A stretch of DNA of 64,000 nt. Origin: Yamagishiella unicocca (lineage: Eukaryota; Chlorophyta; Chlorophyceae; Chlamydomonadales; Volvocaceae). Below, one piece after another: positions 29,301-41,300 of this stretch. The notes under the pieces were generated by a model that was not told the origin of the DNA, made no database searches, and saw nothing but the letters and a program-made list of their open reading frames with translations. The DNA is taken from the NCBI GenBank assembly GCA_003116995.1, contig BDSL01000002.1, positions 806,001 through 870,000 on the forward strand, given 5' to 3'. Position 1 is the first letter of the stretch; each line of letters begins with the position of its first letter. The position numbers and the translations under genes are program-made.

Positions 29301-32300
29301 CCGGAGAACTTCCCCAACATCCGTGAGGTGCGCATCGGGCTGCGCAACAAGCACCAGGCGGTCATCCGGGAGCTGCAGTCGACTCTGGGCATCTACCCTG
29401 ACCGCATCCGTCCGGAGGACTGCGGCCGCCTGGGGCCCATCATGTCGCGCCTCAAGGGCAGCGACGTGCCGGAAGAGCACCGCATCATCATTGCGGACCT
29501 GATTGCCTTTGGCGACGGCAACTTCTACTACGAACGCGTGGTGACGCCCATCTTCTACGTCATCAGCTACGAGATCGACCACCTGTCCAACTTGGGCGTG
29601 GAGGTGGCGCATCGGCTGGGGTAAGTTTGTGGGCTGGTTGGGCACCCGCCACGGGGGTTGCGGGGCGTAGAAAAATGACGACCCTGTGACCACCTCGTAA
29701 AACCCGCTTTCTTCCGTCTCCTTGGTTGTTGGTTGGTCGACCGGTTGTCTCTGCCGCCCCTTCCTCCTCTGTCGATTCATCGGTTCCCTCTGCCGCCCCT
29801 CCTCCGCTTGCCGCAGTTATGACGACATCAACGAGAGCATGGCGCACACGGGCATCGTGCGGCTGGCGCTGCGCGACCTGCGAGTGCGCGGCGAGCAGAT
29901 TGTGCGCGGCGAGGTGAACGACGCCTACAACACCATCACGCGCCTGGGCTACACTCGCGGCCGCGCGGAGACGACGTTCGACCCGCAGGTGGCGGCCGAC
30001 TGGTGGCGCACCAACGTGTTCGTCAAGACGTACCGCGAGCGCCGCACCTGGCTGGCCGTCTTCCGCGCCTACTACCGCGTCTACACCTGGCACCTGGTGC
30101 TGTACCACGGGATGCAAGCGCAGGCGTTCGTCGGGTGCGTCACCTTGCGTCGGCTAGGGCGCCTGTGGGGAGGAGGGTGGTGTGAATGGCTAAGCGCCGC
30201 GGCAGCCAGTGCACTGGTTGGACAGGTGTATCCACTCCTGCAGCGCCCAGTACGTGGCGCCGGGCTTGCGTGCCAACGCCGTGCGCATCCCGAGCTCATT
30301 CGTTCCGCCTTCTTTCGGCCGCAGGTGGGACTGGCGCATGATCAGCAGCTGCATCATCACGCATGCCTTTTGCACCGCCCTGGAGCGCTTCTCCAACTGG
30401 TACATGACGCGCAACCCGCCGGAGCCGCTGCAGACCGCGCTGTCCAAGGTCTTTGACAAGAAGTGGGTACTGGGGCACTGGGAACTGGCACGCAAGCAGA
30501 GTGCCAGCAAAACCGTGGTTTTAGGCTTCCTTGAGCTGAGCTGAGCTGAGCTGGCGAACGTACGATGCACCTCGCGTTCAGCTAGTAGATTATGACATCC
30601 TTATCTGGTGTGCTCCTCAGCCTCTGACCGACATTGCTGCTGTGTCGTCTACGCCCGACCAGACCCGCTGACCTGACGCACTCCGCCTTCACTCCTGACC
30701 ACCCTGCATCCCGCCAACCTGTGCCGTACCTCTCAGGGGTCACTTCAAGATCAGCCGCCGCGCCAACGCTCAGGCCCTTGCGGCCGCGCGAGCGGTGGGC
30801 TTCGGAGAGAGCAAGGCGATCGGCAGCGAGAACACGCGCATGGATCCCGTACGGGTGGTGGAGATTGAGGGCAGCCCCTACCTGGGCACCATGGGCCTCG
30901 TGGAGTGGGTGATGCTGGCCTTCTTTATCCTAGGCTGGTGAGCGCGCGCGCGGTGGCGACGGGGCTGCGGCTGCAGTGTTGGCGTCGGGAGAAGCTGGGA
31001 GAGTGCCGGTCTGATGATGAAATGAACATACTTGCGCCGAGGTGCTTCTGCTCACACCACTCGGCGCCGGGGATGCTGCCATGGGCCCTCGTTTCCCTGA
31101 GAAAGTGCTCTTTTGGCGTATGGACGGGTCCTTTGTATACTCTTTCGGGCCTGGAGTTCTGCAAAGGGTGGGCTTGGTGTGTTCCGCTCCGCTCCTCCGT
31201 AGGTATGTGCTGCAGTTCTACGAGGGCCCCTTCAGGCAGTTCTGCTGGGACTACTGGCCTCTGTTCAGCTGGTGCTACGTGGGCGCATTCATGGGGCACT
31301 TCCTGCTGACCACCAGGGACGGATACACCATCTCACTTACCCACGCGCTGAACCTGGGGGCCGTACTGAAGGCCAGCTCGTCGCGCCCGGATCCAGTGAG
31401 TGTGGGGGGCGAGCGTCTCCAGTGAGTGTGGGGGGCGAGCAGGTTAGAAGGGGGGCAAGGGCAGGCCTTCCAAGGGCAGGCCTTCCCTGGAGGAACCCCC
31501 TGCAGTAACAAGGAACCCCCTGCAGTAGCAAGCTGAGCTCCGTGGTTTAGCGGAAGAAGGGAGGAGGGGGACGTTCTACTATCCCCGGCCTCCGTTAGCC
31601 GGCCACAGCCGGAAGGTCCTCAGGTCGCACTTCACCTGGACCCAGTTTACCCTTTCGTGTGCCCCCTCCCCCCCCGCGCCCCGTGCCGCCCCTCGCACCC
31701 GGTCAGGTCAACTGGATCATGGGCACCATGCACATGAAGTGGAAGCTGTTCTTCCTGGACGCGCTGTTCTGGATCATCGCCTTCGCCATGAAGATCCCCT
31801 TCGACTACTACATCATCTGCCAGCCGTCCGTCGCGCCGGTGCGTTGCGTGCCCGAACCACCCTGGTTCCGCCCCCCGAATCCGCGATCCATTCAGCAGCT
31901 GCACAGCCACTGCGTCCGCGGCTCCCAGCTGCCATCCAGCCCGCCCCACACTGATATCCGCATACGCGCGCTGGAGAGTCGCGACGGCCTTGTCCTGCCG
32001 GTCATGCCGTGCTACGGGGTTGGGTTGCCAAGCTTGATTTCCGTGGCCTCTGACATGGAAATGGCGTTCCTCGCAAGTGAACCCCGGACCCATCCTTTCC
32101 GTAACCCCGTCGTCAAATCGCCTCCCGCAGTTGGAGCTGACGTTCAAGGTGAACTGGCTCGAGTGCTCAGCCACAAACCCCACGTACTGGCACGTGATCC
32201 CCTGCATCGGTGGAGACTGGGTCCTTGCCTTCGTGCGCCTGGCGCCCTTCGTCATTGTGGTGCTGCTGGACACTTCGCTGTTCTACCAAGTAGGCAGAAG

Positions 32301-35300
32301 CGAGCGGCGTGGAGTGGGGCTGGAACAGGTCCAGGGTCCGACCGGCCGCGAGTTGTGTCATTATTGCCATGTGGACGCGTGAGGGTAGTGCGCTGCCCCC
32401 TTCCATCTGGCACGAGTCACGGCGGCTGCGATCCAGGTCTCGCATGGCTGCCCCTCACACTTGCCGCCTCCCCGCCGGGGCGCGCGTAACACCCTCTCTG
32501 CTCTCCTCCAGGTGTCCACCACCATGTTCGGCCTCTTCCGCGGCCTCTTCAAGCTGGACTTGGGCGTGTTGACCGCGTGGGAGGAGGTGGTCAAGGAGTT
32601 TTACAAGGCGCCGTACCGCTGGTGGTTCAAGTGCATGTCCGAGGTCGGCAACCGCAACCAGCTGACGCTGCTCAAGACGATGCTCTTCGACAACGCCGCG
32701 GACCCTGAGACCGGTGCCATCGTGTCGGACGGGCGCATGTTCAAGAAGGCGGTGCTGACGCCGGAGGAGATCATGGGCACCAAGAAGCGCTCAGTTAACG
32801 TGGCGGTAGGTGGCGTTGGCAGTGGCGGCGCTGGGTCGGGGCCGTGGAAAAGGCGTTGGTTGGGGGAGTGTCGCGGCAGTAAAGCCTTTGATGGCTCGAG
32901 ATGCTCGCTTGTCACTGCCCGTTGACGCGCGCTAACCTAGCCTCGTCCCAACCCCACGTGCACGGCTCCTTCCTCCAGGCCGTGCTGGACGGCGATGACG
33001 ACGACGACGATAGCGCGGCGGCCGGCGGCGGCCGAGGGCCCGGCGGGGCCGGCGGCAAGAATGCCAAGGGCGGTGCCGGTGGCAAGAGCGTAAAGGCGGG
33101 CCCTGGCGGCAAGGGGGGCTCCGAGGCGGGCAAGCAGCTGAGCACCGGATGGAAGACGGCCCTGCAGAACTTCGGCATGCGGGGAGCCGAACCTGAGAAA
33201 GACAAGCTGAAGGTGCGTGCGATCTCTGCGTACCTACCTACTGCCTTTGGGTCCCATGCATTGGCAGGACCGCCGGAGCGCCACACATGGCGCACAACCC
33301 AGGCTTCTACAACACCCCCTCGTGACTAACACGTAACACCCCCTTTCCTGCTGTGCCGACCCGCAGGCCCCGCAGAAGGCCCCCCTGCTTCCCACCTCGA
33401 CCAACATGAAAGCCATGCAGAAGCAGCTCAACCAAATGCAGCGCCTACCCGTCAAGCTGCCCATGACCACCATCACAGAGCGCATGATGGCCAATACGGA
33501 GCGTAAGCGGGAGGCGGGCGACGGCAAGCCCAAGCTGGCGTCCGTGGCGGAGAAGCTGCTCGGTAACAAGCAGGCGCAAGCCGCAGCAGCTGACAAGCTC
33601 AAGGAGATGTCGCCGGAGGAGAAGCGGAAGGAGATCATCACGCGCATCCAGGCGGCGCAGAAGATGCGCAAGGAGGGAGGCCCCGCGGATGCGCCCTCCG
33701 CCGGCCTGCCGACGGGCGACATGCTGTCCGGAGGCGAGCCTGGCGGCGGCCGCGGGCCGCTGCTCGTCAACGCACCGCCGTCGCCGACGCGCAACCCAGT
33801 GGCGAGCCGCTGGGGCAGGGCGATGGGCGCCATCACGGGCCGGCACAGCGATGCCGGCGCCGAGCCGCGGCGTAGCATGCTGTCAGCGGCCGCGGATGAG
33901 CCGGTCATACCCAGGGCTCCAGATGAGGAGGAGGCGCTGCGGCCCTTCAGCGCCGGCGCCGCCGGTGTCGACAGCCGCAAGGTGCTGATGCCGGGCGCCC
34001 GGAGCGATGAGGAGGCCGTCGGCATCAAGGCGGGCGCGGCGCTGTCGATGCCGCTTGAGGACATTGATGATGACTTTGACCCGGACAGGGACAAGCCTGC
34101 GTCGGCCGGCAGCGCCGCCACCCCCGCGACGCTGGAGCGAGCCGGTGTGCTGGATGCGGTAGGCAACGCCTCGCAGGACGCCCGCGCCTCGACGCCTACG
34201 CTCTTTGGCGCCGCGCCGCGCGCGAGCGCTGGCGCGGGCTTCGGCACCGACGGCTTCGCGCCCATCGGCGGCGACCCTGCCGGCGGCAAGAGCCGCGACC
34301 AGGGACGCGCCGATTGGGACGCGCACAAGGCCCGCATGGCGATGGACCCCATGGCCGCGCGTCGCGTCGGCGATGACGCCCTAGATCCGGCGGGGAGCTT
34401 CCGCCGTGGCGGCTCGAATGGTCCCGGCGGCAGCGGCGGCGGCAGTGGCGGCGGCTCACTCGGGCCGCAGAACTGGCCCAGCCTTCTCCCCAGCAACCCT
34501 GGCTCCGGACCCCACCAGAACAGTGGCAGGATGAGCGCCAACGGCTTGACGCTATCGCCACAGCCGATGCAGCCGAGCACGGCGGCGGCGGCTTCGGACT
34601 CCCCGACGAGGTACTCGTGGACTGGAGCTCCCGCCGATGCTGCGGCCATGGGTCGCAACCTGTCGTCCAACCGCCAGGCGGCGGAGGCCGCATCGCGCCT
34701 GGGAGCAGGCGGCGGCAGCATGCCCCGCCCCTCGCGGCTGCGCGGCAAGCCCAGGACCGACGGCGAGCTGGGCGATTACCAGTCGGGCGCCAATCGGTCC
34801 GGCATGTCGACGCCGCAGCTTGAGGAGGTGGACGCCGGCGACCTGGGCGGGGAGTACCACGGCTACAACCGCATGTTCAGCGACCGCGGCGGCGATGCGC
34901 AGCCCAGCACCACTGCCCCGGAGCCGACGCCGGTGCGCATGTCGCCGCGGCCGGTGCGGCGGCCGCCAGGGCCTTCTGGCAGCGGCGACCAAGTAGCGCC
35001 GGCGGCCTCGGATGACGGCCGCGCCGCGCGCGTGCCGTCGCTGACTCCGACAGAGGCGCACAACGAGGTGGAGGACTTCCTGACGGAGATGGAGGTGCGG
35101 GAGAGCGCCAACACCACACCCGTTGGCACGCCTGGGGGCAAGCCCGGCAGCGGCGGGCTCGTAGGAACCGGCAGCGGCAACATGGACGGCGGCCGCTTCA
35201 ACGCCGCCGGGACGGACAGTGGCGCGCGATTCAGCACCGCCGGCAGCAACAGCGGCGACGGGCGGACGTCGGGGACGGGGGGCACCGGGCCCACGGGGGG

Positions 35301-38300
35301 GTTCATGGGCCCCCGGCCGGGCCGCCGCGGGGGCCCCGTGGCGGAGTCGGTGGTGGACCGTCTGGGCAGCAGCGTGGAGGCTGCCGCCGGCAGCTGGGCC
35401 GCCCTTTCGCAGTCGGGCATCGGCCCGTTGATGGCGGGCGCGCAGTCGAGCTTGTTGCCTTGGCCGAAGGAGGAGGAGGACGAGGGGCAGGAGGAGGACG
35501 ACGAGGACGAGGAAGAGGTGGAGGACGACGGAGAGGGCGCCGGCTGGTGGACCCGTCGTGTGGAGGCGTCAGAGGCGCGCGGGAACGGGGTCGCTGGGGC
35601 CGAGGCCGACGATGCCGTGATGGCCAGCATGACAGCCTTCCGCGCTGACGGGGACCCGCTGGCCATGGTGTACGAGTGGCGAGTGGAGGACGCTGGTGCC
35701 GCCGGCGGCGAGGAGCCGGTCGCGGAGGGCACCACGGCGCCGACGCCGCGGGCCGGCGCGATGCTGAGCGCCGAGTTGACCCACGCGTGTAGCTCGTCCT
35801 CGTCGTCGTCCTCGTCTGGAGACGCCGGCGCTGCCGGCGCCGCCGGCGTGTCGTCATCATCGCCGTCGCCGTCGGCGTCGGCTGACCCGACGGTGTGGAC
35901 GGCGGTGCTGGAGGCGGCGCGGCGCGCGGGACCGGTTGCGGAGGCGCAGACCACATTTGCGGTGGACAGCACCCCCGACAGCCACGATACCATGGACGCG
36001 CCGACGCGGCGGCAGGCGCAGGAGGCGGGCATCGACCCCGTGCTGATGCGCGGTTTGTCCAAGAAGCCGGCCCGCGGCGACAACGACGGGGGTTCCGGCG
36101 GCAGGATGGTGGTGCGGTCCATCAGCGGCACCTCTCTGCACAGCAACTTCTTCAAGGACGTCAAGGAGGACGACGCCGACAGCGACGGCACGTCGGTGCG
36201 CGCCAAGCAGCGCGTCAAGCTCGGGACGGCTGATGACGGCGAGTATGGCGGCTCCGACTCGCGCCAGGGCGGCGGTATGGGCAGCGGCGGCAACTCCCGG
36301 GCGGGGCAGAAGCCCGCGCGGCGACGGTCCGTGGTTTTTGGCGGCGAGGAGGTGGAGGAGTACGTCCCCGTGTCCTCTGCCGCAGCGGATGGCGGCAACA
36401 ACCTGGCTGGCTCGAGCTCGCACCGCCTGGCGGCGGCGTCGGGGCCGGACCGGCCCACCACGGCAACGGGCGATGCTGAGAACGGCATCATGTCGCGCTG
36501 GCTGGCTGGGCTGTCAGGTTGGACCGGTCTCGCAGGCAACAACAAGGTGGCAGCCGACACGGGCGACGACGACGCGGACGAGGAGGCGGCCGTGCGCGCC
36601 GCCAGGCAGCTCGGGGCCAACCCTGGCAGCGGGCAGGCGTCGAAGGCCAGCGGCCACAGCAGCGGGCGGCCGAAGAGCGCCTTCCGCGGCGGCAGCAACC
36701 CCGGCCCCGGCGCCGGCCAGTCGTTCCGCGCACGCATGTCCTTCCGCGGAGGCGTCGGCGCCGCCGCCGCGCGGCCGACGACGGCGGGCCAGGGCCGGCC
36801 CACCAGCTCCCTGCCTCGCAGCACGCAGGGGCGCACGCAGCCCATGGGGCCGGCGATGTTGCGTCCCGGCAGTGCGATGCGGCCCCTGACGGCGCTGCGC
36901 CCAACCACGGCGCTGCGGCCCACCACGGCCCGCCCCATGACGGCGCTGCTGGGCATCGATCCGGCGAGGGAGGCCAAGCGGAAGGAAAAGAAGGAGCGCG
37001 AGGCGGTGAGTGCGGGCTGCTTCGGGTGCCGGGTTGGGGGCGCGGCGATGGCCGGTGGGCGGTTGATACAGGGGCGGTGGAGGATGGTGGACTGAAGGTT
37101 CGGCTGGAGGGCGCGGTGGGCGGTGGGTGGTCGGTCGGTACAGGGGCGGTGGAGGGTGGTGGACGTAAGGTTTGGCTGGAGGGGCGCGGCAGTGCTGGAT
37201 GTTAGATCAGCCGTTTTAGCCACTGACAGCTGCATCCTGCATCCGATTTTCCTACCCATGCAGGCCATTGAGCGCGCGGCGGGCGGCCTGGTCCGTCAGA
37301 ACTCGCTCATCATCATCGATGGCGCTGACCCGGACGAGGACGAGGAGATCGACGAGGTGCACGCACAGGTACGTGGAGCAGCCTGGCGCTGTGGTGGAGC
37401 GGGGCCGGGTATTGGAGGAGAAATCCGTAGGTCGGCACTGCAAAGGAAAACCGAGTAGAAAACATTCGGTACGTTAAGTGCTAGGCGGAGGGGGAGGAGG
37501 GCCGCTGGAAATGGCGGCGGTGCGGGAACCCAACACCTGAACAAGTGACACTGCCATGCCAAACTGCACCTGCATGCTGTCTTTTTTACCGCACGTGAGT
37601 GACCGACCTGGCGGCGATCCGCGTGTTACTTGCACATCTCGCCTTCCATGCGCAAGGCACCCTCCCTCCCCCCCAAACCGCGTGCGCTTTTGCCGCCCGT
37701 TTCCACACGCGGCTCTTGTTCACCGACGTGCCTCCGCGCTCTCCTGCCTTGTTCTCCCGCCCCTCCTCCTCCCCCAGATGATGATGTGGAATTCCTTTGC
37801 CTTTGCCTGGGACGAGATCATCGACGACCTGCGCATGGCGGACTACGTCAACGACAAGGAGGTCTCGATGCTCAAGTTCGTGCGGCTGGACATGGGCAGC
37901 AGCGGCCACGGTCTGCGCCCAATCCTGCTGCCCACCTTCTTCTACGCCGGCCAAGTGCGCAAGGTGGTCGACACCGGCCAGGTGTCCACCGCCCAGATCA
38001 TGGTGCTCAACGAGCTGCGGGTGCTGGTCGTGTGGCTGGGATGCCAGGTGCGGACAGGGCGGGGCAGTTTGCTGGTTAGCGGCGGACGGCTAGCGTAGCG
38101 CGTAGGCCGTGTAGTAAGCCCACCGGCGCGGGCTGGTCGGACGCAGCTCTACCTTCAACACTGCGCTGCAGGCGCCTTTCTTGATGAGGACTACCTCGAT
38201 CATGCAGCCTCAGCTAGGCTGGCAACAAGAGGGCCTTGACTGTCCTTGACCTGCTGGCATACACGGCCCCCTTGTTCCGGCGGATTTTCTTATCAAACCC

Positions 38301-41300
38301 CCTTGTTCCCGTGACCTTGGCGGCCTGCAGGTTGGGCTGCTCTCCGGCAAGCACGCGCACGTGATCACGTCGTCGCCCTTCGTGCGCGGCAACATCAACG
38401 TGAAGCACGCGCTGCTGCGGAAGAAGATGCTCACGCACGGCCTCAAGCTGGTCGACCAGCTGGAGCAGATCTGCGAGCGGCGCGAGGTGCCGTTCGACAT
38501 GAAGGAAATCGCGGACACGCTGTACCAGCTCTGGGTGGCTCTTGAAGGTAGGCGCCGTGTAGTGCGGTGGGGTTCGCTGGCTCGGGATCGCGTCCGATGC
38601 TGTGCTCCTCTAATTGGGTGGTCGCTGTGGTTGTCTTTTGCGTTGGTGCGCCGGGTTGTGCGACCTTCGCCTGCTGCTCCCTCCCACCCTTCCACACCGC
38701 GGCTGACTGCTTACGCGCGAATCCTCGCTCTGAATCCTCCCTACACGCGAAACTCCACCCTGATTCTCCCGCAGGCGAGTGCTTCGCGGTCCACAAGGCG
38801 GCCGAGCGCAAGCGTGCCACCCCCGAGGACGTGGAGCTGGCGTCCATCCTGTTCGAGGTGGTGTCGGACATGAAGACAGTCATCTCCTCCGACCCGGAGG
38901 GGCTGAAGAACATCATGAAGACAGCGCTGCTGAACAAGTAAGACGGGGGGCTTGAGGGCACACCGTGCCGCCTCTCGGCAGAAGACCGTCGACGAGTCCA
39001 CTTGAGCTCTCGGCTCCTCGTGTTGCCGAACCAGGCATGACGTGGCACCAATTCAGTTCGTGCGCATCCAGTGTCAGGGAAAGCTATCTGTCTGTCCTGC
39101 ACCGTCCTCACGGCTTACCTGTAACCCATTCCACAACCCATTTCACAATAATACCCACCCAAGCGGTGAATTAATGCACACGCGGCCCCCCGCCTGCTCG
39201 CCCATCCCTACCCCCCCAGCGCCACCGCGGACTACCGTGAGCTTCTCCGCGTCATCCGCGTCATCAAGCGCATGCTGGTGACGACGGAGGCGGAGGCCAC
39301 CCCGCAGTCGGAGGAGGCGCAGCGCATTCTGGGCTTCTTCATCAACTCCCTGGGCCACCCGTCGCTGGACAAGCCACCGTCCATCGACAAGATGTGGAGC
39401 TGGTCCGTACTGACGCCGCTGTACGAGGAGGACGTGATGTACGCCATGGACGCCAAGGCGATGGGTGGGTACTGGGTGGGCGGGGAAACCCGCGAATCGA
39501 CGAGGCAGATGAGTGTGTAGCGAGCCTGACCGGCGTGGCACAGCTGTCCGCTGCCCCTCGTGCTCCCTTCCAACCTCTCGTGCCTCCCGTCATTCCTCGG
39601 CGCCTCCTCCACGGCAACAGCCCAGTGCCTGGTAGGATACCCTCGTGGCAGCCAGCAGTGACACGAGCTAGCTAAACGCGCTTCCCCGCTTCTGCCTCCC
39701 TGCAGCCAAGGAGGTGGGTCTGAAGTTCAAGAAGATGACCGACCTCATGTCGGAGACGGACGACTCCATCAGCCTCATGAGCTACCTGAAGGCCATGTTC
39801 CCGTACGAGTGGTCGAACTTCAAGGAGCGCATGAAGGTGGGGCCGAAGGTGGTCGCATGTCGGGTGTCGCATGCCGGATCCCAACCGCGTCCCCCCTCCT
39901 AAGACACAGGGGCAGCAGTTGCAAGCACCTTCGCGCACCGCCGGCCTTTCGGCGCTGGAGCGCGCCTGCTTGCACGCGCGCTTCGTTCCGCCGCCTCCTT
40001 CCTGTAAAAAACGTGATGGTGCCCATCTAACGCCGCGACGACCGCCAATGTCCTCAACCCCAGACTCTGAACCCTGACATCAACATCAAGGACCTGTCGG
40101 AGCACGACTTCGGAGCCGGGTTCGACATGCACGAGTTCAAGATCGAGCTGCAGATGTGGGCGTCACTCCGCGGACAGCTGCTGGCGCGCACGGTGCACGG
40201 CATGATGTTGAACGAGGTGTCGCTGCGCGTGCTGGCCAAGCTGGAGCACCCCATGCCGCCCAACATGAACGAGATTGAGTACAAGTGAGCGAGCGACATC
40301 TGGGAAACGCGCGGGGAACGCGCGGAACCTCCTTCCCCCCCTTGCCGGGTTTCCTCTTGCAGTCCCTTCCCCCGCGTTCCGGGCCGCATCGCTGTGGGGC
40401 GAAGCGGATAGGGTGTCGGGGAATCGTGAAGGACTTCGGGGCTCGGCGGCTAAGGCTGGACTCATTGTGCGTCCGCGCACCCCGCGTGTTGGGGTCATTG
40501 AACCGTGCTCCTGTCGTTCCGGTGCGAGCCCCCTCGCTACTCTTCCTTGCCATTCCTATCCCTGCCGCCAAGTTCCATGCCACACCCGTCACACCCGCCA
40601 CTGCTCCCTCTTCCTCTGCCTCTGCCTCTGCCTCTGCCTCTGCCTCTGCCTCTGCCTCTGCCTCTGCCTCTGCCTCTGCCTCTGCCTCTGCCTCTGCCTC
40701 TGCCTCTGCCTCTGCCTCTGCCTCTGCCTCTGCCTCTGCCTCTGCCTCTGCCTCTGCCTCTGCCTCTGCCTCTGCCTCTGCCTCTGCCTCTGCCTCTGCC
40801 TCACAGGCGCTACATCGACCAGCTGGTCAATTGCAAGTTCGAGTACGTGGTGACGCCGCAGACGTACGGCAAGAACCGCGTCTCTAAGGACCTGCGTCTG
40901 CGCTGGCTGGCCTCGTCGATCGACATCCTCATGCAGAAGTACCCCCGCCTCAAGGTGAGAGACTCCACCTCTCACACCCCCTGGAGCGTCGACTTGCGCG
41001 AAAGCAACGCACCCTGGCCCCCTCCCCCTTTACTTTCTTACTAGTCCCCACACCCCACCTCGCACACCCCATGACCACTGGCTTGGTCGCCCCTCTCACC
41101 CCCGGGCCCCGCTGTCCCGCGTCGTCCGCCCTCCCTGTTGTCCCCCAGGTGGCTTTCTTGGACCACGCGGATGCCGACGCCGGCCCCACACAGTACTCGG
41201 TCATGGCCCGCGGCCGCGACCTGAACGACCCCACGCAGCTGTCGCAGCTGGCCGCCATGGGCATCCAGGAGGACGAGAACGGCGTGATTGAGGTGCGGAG

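Noticed and set aside
33234..37268. Long minus ORFs (504 and 801 codons) opposite callose synthase exon 14
   Set aside because: The plus frame is phase-linked to conserved exons on both sides; the minus frames have no splice or domain support.
40275..41044. Plus ORFs of about 190 codons reading Cys-Leu, Ala-Ser or Leu-Pro repeats
   Set aside because: They come from the TCTGCC microsatellite in intron 21, which has a period divisible by three and so is open in all frames.
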